Part shown: piece after piece, positions 1 through 12,393 of the stretch
Position numbering within the stretch: the stretch's first letter is position 1
Layout: each line of letters starts with the position of its first letter
Assembly: GCA_030549335.1 (NCBI GenBank)
Contig: CM060196.1
Coordinates: forward strand, 8,137,501 to 8,201,500
Direction: 5' to 3'
DNA length: 64,000 bases
From: Pontederia crassipes
Lineage: Eukaryota > Streptophyta > Magnoliopsida > Commelinales > Pontederiaceae
Program-made: the position numbers and the translations under genes
Notes under the pieces: model-generated
The model's input: only the letters and a program-made list of their open reading frames with translations
Databases searched by the model: none
Told to the model about the DNA's origin: nothing

Positions 1-2890
1 ACTTCAGTCATTAAACTACTTATCCGCACTTCAACTTATCAGCTATTTTATATCCGCTAAGTCAAACGGGCTCTCAATATTTGTATGAATGAATAGCTTT
101 TTCATGCATATAACATATAATCACGATCAACCAAACTTAGATCTTTGATGGAATAATTAATATAATCATACTTTAAGAAATGAAAAAGGTTAGTTCCGTT
201 TTTCTCACCTAAACAACACATTATTTTTCACTTTTTCTCAAAATTTCAACATGGCCCATTTGCCTCCCATCAATTTTCGGAAGTTTTTTTTTCTTTACCC
301 CAAATATTTAAAATGGATGCACTCCTTATTTATCATAATAATCACTCATGAAAACTATTTAAATCTAATTTATCATAAATTTAAAATGCATAAATTAAAT
401 GACATAAAATAAAATACGATGATGTTTTAGACTTAAAATTATGGATGATCAAATATAAGGATTAATTAGCATGAACGATGATTATTGAATTATACCAATG
501 TTAATCAAGTTTAGTTCTTAAGATGAAATATGATTACTTAAATTAATGACCTTTAGTCAAACTATCTTAACTATTGCAGAACTTAAGATCAAAAACACCG
601 AGTTAATCTTTAGTTAAATAATATGTCACGATGTATTGAGTTGTACATTCTAAACTAACAATCATCTTACCTTGAGTATAAATTGGTAGACCACAAGAAA
701 TCTAACACAAATGTTGAGTTGCTAGATTCGTGTTACGATAACTTCAACTTCACAGTTAAGAATCAATTCATTGAAAATTATCAAATCCTAAAACTAATTA
801 CCTCATACTTGATTTCTAGTCTCATATAGAATATAATAATTTTAGTAAAAAATATTACACACAATGATCACAATAAAAAACTACATTAATTCAAATATAA
901 TTAATTGTCCATGCAATTTTTTGTAAAGAATAAAATTTTTTATTACATAGAAGATAGAACTAAAGAATTATGAATAAAAAAGCATCCAAATAATGAATAA
1001 AAGATAGAATTTGTCGCTTTTAGATGATATATGGATTGGCACATAATACAAAGTTGAATTGTTATACAATTCTCTTCAAACTTCAAAATTCATTTTTAGC
1101 AGTAGTGCGCGAGTCTCATGTCTTAAGCATCACATTTTCTACTATAAAGTCTTCTATTTATAGTCCTCAAGTGCCCAAGGGATTTGATTAGGAATCTTTT
1201 CGTATCAAGATAAGTAAATTCGGATTGGATTTCTATTTGGCTTGGAAACCATCCAAAAACCTCTCAAATTCTAAGTAAATATGATTTTAAATAATCCTTA
1301 AGTCATATAGTAATATTTTGGAATCTTGTTGCACTTAAATTTCTTTAGAAAATATTTATGAATATCAAAATCTTGCGCAATAATAACCCATTGACCTCCT
1401 GGTAATGACTAAATCAAGGTGTGATTCGGAGTCGGCATGAGAAATCACGGCCCCGTAATACCCTTGCAACAATCAGTGAATTAAGCTCTTTCCTTCCAAT
1501 CTTCAAAACTTATAGATGTAACAACTATTATAGAGTTGTCACGATCCGTTACTTCATTTATTTCTTTTTTTTTTGTTTCCTTCGTTATATGATAAGTTCA
1601 TAACGAGACATGAAGAGTCTTGGTAACAGTCGTTCTATGAATGTAACAATCCACAACTTTGATTTCTTTGTAACATGGGAGAGTGATGAATACTCAAGTA
1701 AAGCTTGAGCAATAAGCTTGTAGTTCTTTGTGCCACCAACTAAACACATCATAATTTTTCAAATCACCTTACTAGACAAACTACAATTTTACATCGCTCA
1801 AGATTTGGATTTACTTGTGGATTTTCATTCATTTGTGGCTACGTAAAGACTACCTTTTGTATTTTCATCCATCCACAAGTCCACTTTACTCTTCATGCGC
1901 GTGCGGACCTAAAACTGGCAATAATATTTTTTTTATGTATTATATGGAATTCTAATCTCTACTAATATTTCACTATGGATCCAGGGCCAATAGGATTTTG
2001 GTGATTGGTTTTTAGAAGTCAAAATTTCGATCACACCTCCAAAATCAAACTCCTTTTCATCTTCTCTTATTGACTTCCGTATATCTTGTTGATACACAAT
2101 GACACAATTTAATTCATGTAAGACAACCACATCTATACTATGGGATAGAGTTTTGGTTAGACACTTTAAGAAGCTATTTGGCATCTCCCAAGAACAAGAT
2201 CAGTTGCTCTAAAAATGTTCGTAGTGTAAGAACAAAATATGAACTATTTCGTTCTTAGATGGAGCAAGAACTCATTTGTTCTTAAGTTTTTTATTATTTT
2301 CATAATTAATGTTTTGAGGTTCACACACATTAATGATGATTGTTGATAGAAAAAATAAGAACTTGAGCATTTTCCTTATTTTGTTATGATACCAGACAAA
2401 TTTCAAGTATACGACAACCACATATCTAAGGCACAATGCTTTGAAACTTGATTTGAGATTAAAATCAATTTAGATGACTCTTCTACAAATAAACAAGAGG
2501 CAAAGGAAACGACCTTTTGGTTGCATGTGCCCCTAAATGTAATTTCCTCTTCATCTTGGAAACAGAGGCATGATGAGTGTATGATACTAAAATTTGATTT
2601 AGAATTTGACTCTTTGATAATTTTGTGAAAAATAAATCGAGAGTTGAATAAGAGCTAACTAAGTACATCAAATGTACATAGTATTTTTCACAAAAGTCAG
2701 GTGACCCATGGATATCTTAAGTGCAATTCAAAATTTGATCATATATGCATATATATATTTGAATTTCATATATATTTGAATTTTACAATGTAATTAGATT
2801 TTAAAAGTTGATTTCCATCCTAATATCTCCATATCTATTTCATTTGATTATAATGTTTAGTAAAATTAATAACTTTTCTATATATATTTA
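1..2890. other. AT-rich intergenic DNA, no gene seen
   Basis: No open frame longer than about 83 codons is present and none resembles a known family. Composition is uniformly AT-rich with many homopolymer runs. No LTR, inverted repeat or RNA gene was recognised. The right edge abuts the target duplication of the MITE that starts at 2891. Confidence 0.6.
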
Positions 2891-3362
2891 GAGTTATTTC
2901 CATAAATTTTTCATAAACTATCGTAATTTTTTTGCATCTAACATCAAACTACTAACTTTTTTGTCGCAACTTTTTCTCTTTAATCCTTCCGTTCATTTTC
3001 TGTTACATTTACTTTTTATATTTATGAAAAGACTAGATTACCCTTCGTTACATAATACATCAAATAATAAATATAAAAAAAATTGGACTACTAGTGAAGA
3101 AGTGAAGATATTAATATTCGACTGTCGATAGTTAATTTTTTTTCTTTTTTTATTTATTATTTGATATATTATGTGACGAAGGATAATTTAATTTTTTTCA
3201 TAAATGAGAAAAAACAAATGTAACAAAAAATGTAAGAAAAGTGGTGAGAAGAATTAAAGTAAAAAAATTACGATAATTTAAAGGTACAATAACATAAGTT
3301 ATAATTTGAATTTAGGTGAAAAAATCGTGATAATTTTTAAAGGAAATTTATAGAAATAACTC
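2891..3362. mobile_element. Mutator-like MITE, copy A, with 9-bp TSD
   Basis: This 472-bp element begins GAGTTATTTC and ends GAAATAACTC, which are exact reverse complements, and the inverted similarity continues inward through most of its length as a long foldback. It is flanked by a perfect 9-bp direct repeat ATATATTTA at 2882-2890 and 3363-3371. A 9-bp target duplication is the hallmark of Mutator-like transposons. It has no coding capacity. A diverged relative lies at 30492-31001 and shares the terminal sequence and the internal order of motifs. The family assignment is inferred from TSD length, because no transposase is present. Confidence 0.75.
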
Positions 3363-3371
3363 ATATATTTA

Positions 3372-3874
3372 CTATCTTGTTAATTATTTTCGTATAACGC
3401 TCGATATTTCGGGTCTCTAGGGAAAGGAGCGGTGTCGCCTTGTGGACATTTCGTACTTGTCCGATATGTCGTCCGTTGACTTATTTTCCATCGGGCGATT
3501 CGGGCGCCGGCTATATCGTGTGGAAGCCATCATCACCGCGGCTTATTTTAATGCAATAAATCACGTCAAATACCGCAAATATCCCCTATCTTATCACCTA
3601 CTCGATGTGAGACCAATCCCGTAATTTGGAGCAAAAGTCTGCCCCGAAACTGTCATCCACAGAGCGATGCTGTCGTTAGAAAACTCCGGAGCCCCAAAAA
3701 CGCGCTTTGGGTCTTTTAATCAGAGCACGTTGCCCCATTCGTAAGAAGTAGAAGAAGTGCTCAAATTTCGGTTTCGTCGGCAACCTTTTTTGAAGTCAAA
3801 TTGATTTAGCAGTTCCCAAATCCGAACCCTCAAATCTTGTCACCGGCGATCGCCGGAACCCTACCTCTGTTCAG
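3372..3874 (+). promoter_or_regulatory. 5' flank and probable 5' UTR of the PUB17-like gene
   Basis: The 500 bases before the ATG at 3875 shift from AT-rich DNA to mixed composition, and the last 150 bases are pyrimidine-rich and CG-containing, as expected of a plant 5' UTR. I see no canonical TATAAA box that I would commit to. The transcription start cannot be placed from sequence alone. Confidence 0.35.
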
Positions 3875-6076
3875 ATGACCACCACCACCACCACTTCCTC
3901 TTCTTCCTCTTCCCTCTTCTCATTCCTTTCTCACCGCCGCCGGAAGCCTCCTCTCGCCGGGGCCTTCGTCTCCCCCACCGATCTCTCCGGCCCTGTCCTG
4001 GTCGCTACCCTCTCTGCTCTCGTCGCAGATGTCATCTCCGCCCCTGTCGCCGTTTCTTCTTCCCAGTTCCAACGAGCGAACACCAAATCTCTCGTCCGCA
4101 AGCTGAAGGTCCTCTCGGCCCTCTTCGAATCCCTCGAGTCCTCCGCGTCGTTGTATTTTCTCGGCCCCCGATTCCCGTCTTCCGCAACGATCTGCTTCAG
4201 GGAGTTTTATATTTTGATCTATCGGGCTAAGATCTTGCTCGAGTACTGCTCGCAGTCGAGCAAGCTGTGGCTTTTGCTGAGGAATCCCCACATCTCTGGC
4301 AACTTTCACGATCTGTCGCAGGAGTTCGGGACGTTGCTCGACGTCCTCCCGCTCGGACAACTCCGGCTGGACTCCGACGTCCGTGAGCAGATGGAGCTCC
4401 TACGACGGCAGTGCAGGCGGTCCAAGCTCTACATCGATCCCAAGGACGAAGAACTTCGCCGCAAGATGTTCTCTTTTCTGGCCTCATTCGAGAAAGGGTC
4501 AGCCCCTGATACCGTCGAACTGCAGGACGTCTTCTTTGACCGGCTTGGCATCCGGGACGCCCGCTCATGCTTCACCGAGATCGAGTTCCTGGAGGAGCAG
4601 ATTCTAAATCAGGACGAGGACGCTGATCCATCGGTTCTGGGTGGAGTGATCGCGCTCACCAGGTATTCGAAATATTTGCTCTTTGGTTTTGACGAAGTAG
4701 ACTTTGATAGAGGGATTAGCTTCACTGGTGATGAGTCGAAGAAACTGAGAAAGAGGTTGCTAAGCCAGGGAAGCGATTCATCATTTTCCGTCCCTAAAGA
4801 CTTCTGCTGCCCAATTTCACTGGATCTTATGATGGACCCGGTGCTTGTGTCTACTGGGCAGACCTATGATCGCGCTTCCATCACACAGTGGTTCGAGGAA
4901 GGTCACAACACTTGCCCGAACTCGGGACAGATGCTGAAGAATAAGAAACTTGTGCCAAATATGACTCTTCGCAACTTGATTTCACAGTGGTGTGCAGCGT
5001 ATGGAATTCCCTTTGAAGCTCCTGACGGCGCTGATTCTTCAGTGGAGACTATTGCAGCAGCCTGTGCCAGTAAGGCAGCTGTTGCAGCAAATATGGCTAC
5101 AGCTAGAATTTTAGTGCAGCAGCTAAGATTGGGCACAGAGGTTGCAAAGACCACTGCCGCTCGCGAGCTTCGGTTGTTGGCAAAGACTGGGAAAAATAAC
5201 CGTGCTTTTATTGCTGAGTTGGGTGCCATTCCCCTTCTTTGCCGTCTCTTTGATTCATCAGATTCAGTTGCTCAAGAAAATGCTGTAACTGCTATACTAA
5301 ATTTGTCAATTCATGACTGTAACAAGAATCGGATCATGGAGGAAGAGGGATGCTTGAGGTTGATTGTTAACGTTCTGAAGCATGGGCGAACAATGGAAAC
5401 TCGGGAAAATGCAGCAGCCACGTTATTTAGCTTGTCTGCTGTCCATGACTACAAGACAAGGATCGTGAATGAGCCTGGTGCAGTTGAGGCCTTGTCAACT
5501 CTGTTGATGCAGGGTGACCCGAGAGGGAAGAAAGATGCAGTCATGGCACTTTTCAATCTCTCAACTCACCCTGAGAGCTGGATGCGCATGTTGGATTTAG
5601 GTGCAGTTTCAGCTTTAGTGGGATCTTTGAGAAATGAAAGTCTTTCCGAAGAGGCTGCAGGTGCTTTAGCATTGCTTGTAAAACATCAAACTGTTGCACT
5701 AGCTGTTGGAAGTGAAGATACTGTGATAACAAATCTGATAGGGCTGATGAGAAGAGGAACGCCAAAGGGAAAGGAGAATGCTGTTGCTGCTTTGCAGGAG
5801 ATTTGTAGACGTGGAGGCGTAGAGTTGACAAGGAAGGTGGCAAGGATGCCTACATTAGGTGGGCTGATTCAATCCATCTTGTTCACAGGGACAAAAAGGG
5901 CCAGAAGAAAGGCTGCACAGCTTGCCAAGATATGCCAGAGATGTGATTCAACAACTGCTTCAACTTTTGGCAATGTTTGGGCCATGGATACGCTAACGAG
6001 GAGTGGCTCAATGAGAAATTCAAGTTTCCACAGCGGTGATGTCTCTGTTGCAGTGCCTATGGTACCAGTCCTATAG
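3875..6076 (+). CDS. PUB17: U-box/ARM-repeat E3 ubiquitin ligase, PUB17-like
   Basis: This intact, intronless gene of 733 codons encodes a plant U-box E3 ubiquitin ligase. It has a U-box N-terminal domain at about residues 30-290. The U-box at about 306-375 opens V-P-K-D-F-C-C-P-I-S and keeps the D-P-V and Y-D-R motifs typical of the E2-binding fold. ARM repeats for substrate binding cover about residues 412-690. Length and the N-terminal sequence (L-x-G-A-F-V-S-P-T-D-L-S-G) match the PUB17/ACRE276 group, which is about 730 residues. Members of that group promote defence-related cell death and ubiquitinate targets in the nucleus and cytosol. The first 25 residues are a Thr/Ser run followed by Arg-Arg-Arg. 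The 5' third is GC-rich and the 3' part AT-richer. The ATG at 3875 is the first in frame after an upstream stop. Family is certain; the PUB17 subgroup is likely; target and expression are unknown. Confidence 0.93.
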   Translation: MTTTTTTSSSSSSLFSFLSHRRRKPPLAGAFVSPTDLSGPVLVATLSALVADVISAPVAVSSSQFQRANTKSLVRKLKVLSALFESLESSASLYFLGPRFPSSATICFREFYILIYRAKILLEYCSQSSKLWLLLRNPHISGNFHDLSQEFGTLLDVLPLGQLRLDSDVREQMELLRRQCRRSKLYIDPKDEELRRKMFSFLASFEKGSAPDTVELQDVFFDRLGIRDARSCFTEIEFLEEQILNQDEDADPSVLGGVIALTRYSKYLLFGFDEVDFDRGISFTGDESKKLRKRLLSQGSDSSFSVPKDFCCPISLDLMMDPVLVSTGQTYDRASITQWFEEGHNTCPNSGQMLKNKKLVPNMTLRNLISQWCAAYGIPFEAPDGADSSVETIAAACASKAAVAANMATARILVQQLRLGTEVAKTTAARELRLLAKTGKNNRAFIAELGAIPLLCRLFDSSDSVAQENAVTAILNLSIHDCNKNRIMEEEGCLRLIVNVLKHGRTMETRENAAATLFSLSAVHDYKTRIVNEPGAVEALSTLLMQGDPRGKKDAVMALFNLSTHPESWMRMLDLGAVSALVGSLRNESLSEEAAGALALLVKHQTVALAVGSEDTVITNLIGLMRRGTPKGKENAVAALQEICRRGGVELTRKVARMPTLGGLIQSILFTGTKRARRKAAQLAKICQRCDSTTASTFGNVWAMDTLTRSGSMRNSSFHSGDVSVAVPMVPVL

Positions 6077-9000
6077 TCTCAACGTTCAATTTGATCTATT
6101 ACATATACTTGGGTGTGTACAAGGAAATATTCTTTGATTCATAATTGGATAAAAATGGAACTTGTAACAAAGAAATGAGTCATACTCTGTTGTCTCCTAC
6201 TTGTGTAGATAATGCTGCAGTAGTTAGTATATTAAATTAATACAATAATATGAAGGGAATTCTGCAAGAACTGGCAGCTAACATAAATTGAGGGCCTGCT
6301 GTATCACCCTGGTCGAGTGTCTTGCTGCCTTCTCAGTGCACCATTCACCTAATACTATTTTTATTTGTATTTTTCATTTTTGGTACATGTGGTTGTCTTC
6401 TGAATTTTTGGATGATGTCACAAATACAGAAAAATACATTGGGTATCGTACTTTTTGGAAATAAATTTTGAGTCTTTATTTCTGAGTTGTGCTACTGATA
6501 CAAAGTGAAAGCGTAATCGCTCTTTCACACATTCTGATGCTCATGCATGGCATCCGATATGGTTATGAATTAGTCTTTCTTTTCTTTCCTTGATGAGGGT
6601 ACGGTATGAATTTATCTGATTTATGATTGTGCAGAAAAAGGACGTAATGTGGTGACTGATTCGTACTAGATTTAGATAGGTAGTATGACTTTGCCTTGCA
6701 AGCTTCATGTTTGAAACTTCATTTTTAATTTTCATAGCAGGTACCATGAGACCTGGCTGCTGTTGTTTTATACTGATGTGCAGAGAAAGCACATTAGTGT
6801 GTTTTGTTTAGGGTTCAGTCCAGAATTCCTTCCATGAAAGAAACATGCTTGTGACGATTGATTGTAATGCCTTCACTGTTCTTCAACAATGTACTCGATC
6901 ATGGAGGAACCGCATTTATCAGTCTATTTTCAGAATTCCAACAACAAAGCCGCGTACAGTTTACATTCTGTTCTCATCTCATGCTCCGCTCTTCCTCTGT
7001 TTCCAGTTTCCATCGTAACCTGCCATGAAATCATCAACTCTCTTTTTTGGTATCAAGTTGTGCAAGTTTGATTCCTTTTTCCAACTTCGGGCATTCATCT
7101 CGAGATCTTGAACCAATTTTAAATCATCATTCTTTTACATCATTTTTGTTTGTGTTGACAACTCAACAACCATTTCGGCAATCACTATCAAGAAGAGTTT
7201 TGATCTTTCGTCTCGGCCTCTTGAAGGTATCAAGTGCTGTATTCGGATGGGTATCAGGACTTTACACATTGATTGCTCCATGCGGGCGTCATGAGCAATT
7301 TGACACATCTCCATGAACATTAAAAGCTTACTTCCATTTTTTACACATCTCGCATTGTGATAGGAAAGTAAATTCCGTAGTCCATTTTTTTCTCATTACG
7401 TTTGTCGTCTGTCTCACGACGTCTTTCGGGACGTTCATCCCCCTTCGAATTCTTTCAATTTTTGTATTTTGATAATTCACGCTGCTATAACAATGATTAA
7501 ATGATCTTAAAGTTAAAAACAAAGTTTGCATGGATCTGCGAGCCAACTAAAGGCAGGCAGAATCCAAGTCGCAGCCTGCAACTGCAAACTCAATACGGGT
7601 AACACTTTGATTGATGGCGCGAGTTTCTTCGCTGACTGGAAAGTGGAAAAAAGTCGCAACGCGCAAAGAAGTCGTTGCAAAGAATAGTGAGAAAAGATGA
7701 AGGTTGTAAAGTGGAAAAAATTGTGAAGAATAAGTGACGCCCCCACAGAAATTTGGTCGCTCTGGAAGGGGCTCCAACTTCGGACTCTTGCAAGAAACAG
7801 ACATCTTCAGATTTCAGAGAATCGGAGGCATTCTTTTTTTCAACCTTCAGCAATATCTACTAATCAATGTGATTTGAAAGACTGACTCCTTCAGGGAGGG
7901 GGAGAGAGAGAGATGGTAGCTTTGCAGCTGTAGATGGAACTTGAAGCATCAGCGTCCCTTGGAACTGTGCTGTTGTGGAAACTTTGGAAGGGAGGCTTTA
8001 AAACTTTTGCAGACTGACATGAGCTGAATCAATCATAAGTTCAAGCACATAAATAAACGTGTACATTGGGCGTCACAGATCATGATATAAAAACCATGCT
8101 CTATCTTTTTGCATAAAATATAATCTGAACAGATAAAATGAAATCGTTAGCAAGACCACCATCACCTGCCTATTATTGCATACTTTCATATTGCAGGTTA
8201 AAGGGAAATCGCAATATAATAATCTAATTCAAGATACGACTACTGAGAGGGCATCCGCTGTATGGTTACCGACTACCGTCTCCTTGCGTACGTGATGTGA
8301 CACATATTTTTGGTTTTGTGAGGTTGCATGACTACCTGTTACTTGTTAGCCTGAATTGATAAGGAGAGTTTTAATACATTGGACAGCAACACTGCGAATT
8401 TTCTCCTAAAACAAACATTTATCCTTTTTTCTATTGACACGTAAGCGATTGAATTGTCCAATTACGACGTCTGGATTGTTACCTGTGATGGCCCCGCGCT
8501 CATGCAAGTGGCACGTCAGATAAGATCGCCAAGTCAGAGGCAGGAAAAACAAAACCAATAAAAGAGTTAGAATTTGAGTTCAACTTTTCTTTTACTACCA
8601 GGTACTGTACAAATTAATTGAATAATAATAAATGTGAATATGTTGTATTCGATCACTCAATATTATGGTGGCAAGGAAAAAAAATGAAAAAAAAAACAAA
8701 CAAAAAAAGAATATTTGACGAAACTTAATTTGATTTCCAGAGGAAGAGCATAACGTGAAGGATAAGTTCGTCTTTGTGTTCATGGAGTAATAATTGGGGG
8801 CTGATTAATGTTTGACTTCCCTTGAAATTTTCCATACGATGCCTCGTACCAACTAATAAATTCTTGAGCGTTTTAATTGGGAAATTAGGCGTGAATGATT
8901 GAAAAAAAAGTTTGGATTTTCAAGATGTCTGAATGGCTTGTTATAGAGATTAATTTGTTATTAATGATTGATTATTAATTTGTTATTAATTATTAATGTG

Positions 9001-9150
9001 CTATCTTGATTGATTTATTATTGTCTTAGTCTTTCATGTAATATTAGAGGGAAAAAGGTAGATCTATATGTTCTTCAGTGCTTTTCACTTGAATAATTGA
9101 ACGGTATTTACGAGCTAAAAACTTGTCTCACGGGGTAGCCATATTTTCCA
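6077..9150. other. intergenic DNA downstream of the PUB17-like gene
   Basis: The first few hundred bases are probably the 3' UTR, although no single polyadenylation site stands out. The rest holds only short random frames in all six readings. A moderately GC-richer patch at about 7510-8060 includes a GA run near 7895. Near 8942-8998 the sequence TTAATTTGTTATTAATGATT is repeated imperfectly in tandem. No gene was recognised. Confidence 0.5.
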
Positions 9151-9153
9151 TCT

Positions 9154-9844
9154 TTTAATAAAGTAACACTCATTTGGTGGAGTATCGTAAAACATCTCTA
9201 TCATCATCGTCCATTTCAGATGGCTCAAATCAAAACCACCTTAAAAAATCACTCTCTTCCCTCAAAACCACTCTCGAAACCACCTCACCCACCAATCCTC
9301 GACACCCTGGCCGCCGACGCTAGATCGGAGGGGATGGGAGGCGACGACGACGTTGACCGGAGACAGGGACGACGACGACGCTGACCGGAGACAAGGGCGG
9401 CGATCGAAGGAGAGATCGGAGAGGAGGGGAGATGACGGCGGCATAGATCAAGGAACGGAGAGAAGAGAGGAGAGCGGAGGAGCGGCGGCGGCGGCAACGG
9501 CAGCGCGGATCGGGGAGAGATCGGAGGAGAGAGGCGACGACGGCGCAAATCAAGGAGAGAGCGCAGGGGAGGGGCGGCGACGACGTAGATCGGGGAGAGA
9601 TCGGAGGGGAGCGGCGGTGCAGATCAGGGACAACGACGATGATCACTGAGAAGAGAGAGATAGGAGGGGAGGCGACGGCGCAAATCGGGAAGCACCGAAG
9701 GTAAATCAGGAATGCTGAAAGGAAGAGAAAGGAGAAAGAGAGGGCAGAGAAGAAAGAGGAGGGAGGGAGGGGAAGTGGTTTAGTGGTCAGGGGAAGTAGT
9801 TTAGTAGTTTTGATCCACCAAATGAGTGTTACACGCTTATTAAA
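9154..9844. mobile_element. candidate non-autonomous DNA element with inverted ends and a GC-rich core
   Basis: An 18-bp perfect inverted pair, TAACACTCATTTGGTGGA at 9164-9181 and its complement at 9814-9831, lies inside looser outer arms that end in TTTAATAA/TTATTAAA. Inner flanks are also partly inverted (AAACCAC on the left, GTGGTTT on the right). Between them is a strongly GC-rich block of GGAGA/GCGACGACG-like low-complexity sequence, unlike the AT-rich surroundings. Frames through the block read as Pro/Ser/Arg-rich filler and are not credible genes. No clear target duplication was found, so the superfamily is unassigned. Confidence 0.5.
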
Positions 9845-12393
9845 CCCAATTTTTATCAACAAAAAGTAATATATTTATTGACGATAACTTTTTTGATGTT
9901 TCCATACTTTCTTTCTTTTAATAAAGTATACATTTATTGAAGGATTGTTTCTTTCTGTATTTCTTAACTATACATTTATCTACGTCTTATTTCAAATTTC
10001 AAATTATAATATTTTCTGTTTCCAAATTTGATACAAAATTTATTTATTCTCTTCTGAGATTTTTTTGTTTAATAAATATTTTATTAATGATGAATATATT
10101 TTTAAAATTTATCCCTAGGACAAATATAAACATAAAAATTTAGAAAGCAAAGCATCCTCTAGACGGCTGATTGGCGGGCCATATTACTTTTCATTTTTTT
10201 AAATTCGAAATTTGATTTATTTATTAATACAAACTATTTATTAGTTACTTGGTGTAAAAATATTGGCCAGCAATTAATAGAAAAATTAATTAATGAAAGA
10301 TAGACTAAAGAACTTTGTCTAATTGGATGGAGTTTATTAATATATAATCCAAAATTAGACGTGGAAATAATTTATAAAATCAATCAGAAAATAAAAGAGC
10401 TGTCATACGTCGCTAGAACATGCCATTCTCAAAACAGTTTAAGGCTTTAAGCTATAATGCTAACATACATTTATATGCCTATATTTGGTCACAGCTCTGT
10501 ACATATATATTTTATTTTAAGGGAAATTAAATTTTGATAAAAAAAGGTGGAGAAAAATTGAATTCAAGATTTATAATATCTGCTACTTTAGGAAAAGACA
10601 CACACATATATATATTGAAAAAGTTTCCTTAAGTTAAATTGTATATGATATAATTTAAAACAGTACGAGAATAAAAAAACAGTGATTAAGGTGGAATATA
10701 TCCAATGACATGAACACATTTCCCAACAAGACAGCGATATCCTACTAAGCAAAGAACCTGCGACCAGCTAACGTCTGATTAAGCAACACTTTGAATTTAT
10801 TTTTTTTATGTATGTATATTTTTGGAATTTTCATCTAAAGATCAGTGCACTCCCAGATGATCCAAACATTAGGTGGGAAAAGACTAATTATCTTGATTTA
10901 AGCTTTTTCTTTGACCTTCGCTAATTATTCATCACTTTTTAGTAATTGCAAAATTAATTACAAGCTCCCTCTCCTCCTTAATTATCACAAGGCTAAAATG
11001 TGCCCATTTAAAAGGTAGATTGTATAAAAGAACCTAAGCATTGCCATTTTAAAATTTAGTCCCGTTTTTTTTTATCTAAATCCTAACTATTTCTTAAATT
11101 GCTTACAAATTTCACCAACATGGGTATTAAATTAACAATTATCACTCTGATAAGAGAATATATCACGATTTTGAAAACATAATATCATTACTTTTTCATT
11201 TCTTCTATGCGTTTTCAAAATTAAAGTTTATATTATCTAAATTATACTATATTTTATTGTTTTACATAAATATTATAAAAAAATATTGCGTAATTATGCA
11301 AATGTCAATATTAAGTCGACTTCAATAATTTGTTTTCACGAAATCATAATGTAATCCTGATTCTAATAAATATAAAAGTTGATGATATTTTATATAAAAC
11401 ATTAGACTAAATATGTAATAAATGTGAAGTTTCAAATATTGAATTCGTAGTTGAGAAAAAAAAGTTAATATAAATTCAAATTTCAAAGTCATGATGTAAA
11501 GGGGCATATATTATCGTCGGAGACTTCTTTAACTACAAATCGGTTATATTCTCTGAAATGGTAACAAAAAATAATGTTCTAATTTTTTATAATTAAAATT
11601 AATTCAATGAGTGTGTAAATTACACGTCATATCAAACGAATTTTGAAGTAATATCACTTGCATTTCTAGTTCAAATTCTCAATCACAAATCCATTTGTGA
11701 ATTAGTATCATTTTCAAATCAAGATTAGTAATATGTTTGAATAAAAACTCGACAAAAATTACTATAGTCTTGATTAAAGCATCATCATTTAACATGGCGT
11801 GCTTTTATTTTACCCAATCAGAGATAATTTTAAGTTATCAAATTTGGTTGGCAGCAGGATTTTTTGTCTCCAAAAAATTTAACGTTTGTAATTCTTAATT
11901 TGATCAAAATTTATTATCCTAACACTAATAATCGTAAAGATAAAAACATGTTTAAATAATAAATATTACTTACGCATACCACTTGCGCGACACAGCACAC
12001 ACCATCGCCATCTTTATCGCACTTTGCTTTACGTTCCCAGAAAATGGAAGCAAAAATGCAACATTTTACGCTCGCATTCCCAAAAAAATGTTTTATCCCT
12101 GTCGCTTCATATTTATATCTTGAAGCGCCCGCGATCCTGACATGGGAATGATTTGGAACGTTACACCTACTTCTTTGATCTAGACATCCCATCTCTGGAT
12201 CCAACACCAACCAAATCTGAATGCACAAGAACGCATTCCAAACACGACCTGCTCTAGATCTCTTCTTCATGGCGTCTTCGTGCCATCGATCGACGCACAG
12301 CTCGTGCGCATCTCCAATCTCAATACGTTTCTGCTGCGTTGCTTGAGCCGCGTCACCGTTCGGATCGGCCGAGAGTTGATGCGGATTTGAGGG
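9845..12393. other. AT-rich intergenic DNA upstream of the translocator gene
   Basis: No coding signal is seen. Composition is strongly AT-rich until about 11950. From there it becomes mixed and CG-containing, consistent with a promoter and 5' UTR for the gene that starts at 12394. No TATA box could be assigned with confidence. Confidence 0.5.

Noticed and set aside
3920..4568. Minus-strand frames opposite the PUB17-like gene
   Set aside because: GC-rich antisense shadows with no family resemblance.
9285..9862. Long minus-strand frames (up to 180 codons) through the GC-rich block
   Set aside because: They are Pro/Ser/Leu/Arg runs produced by low-complexity repeats inside an inverted-repeat element; overlapping frames on both strands are equally open and none matches a family.
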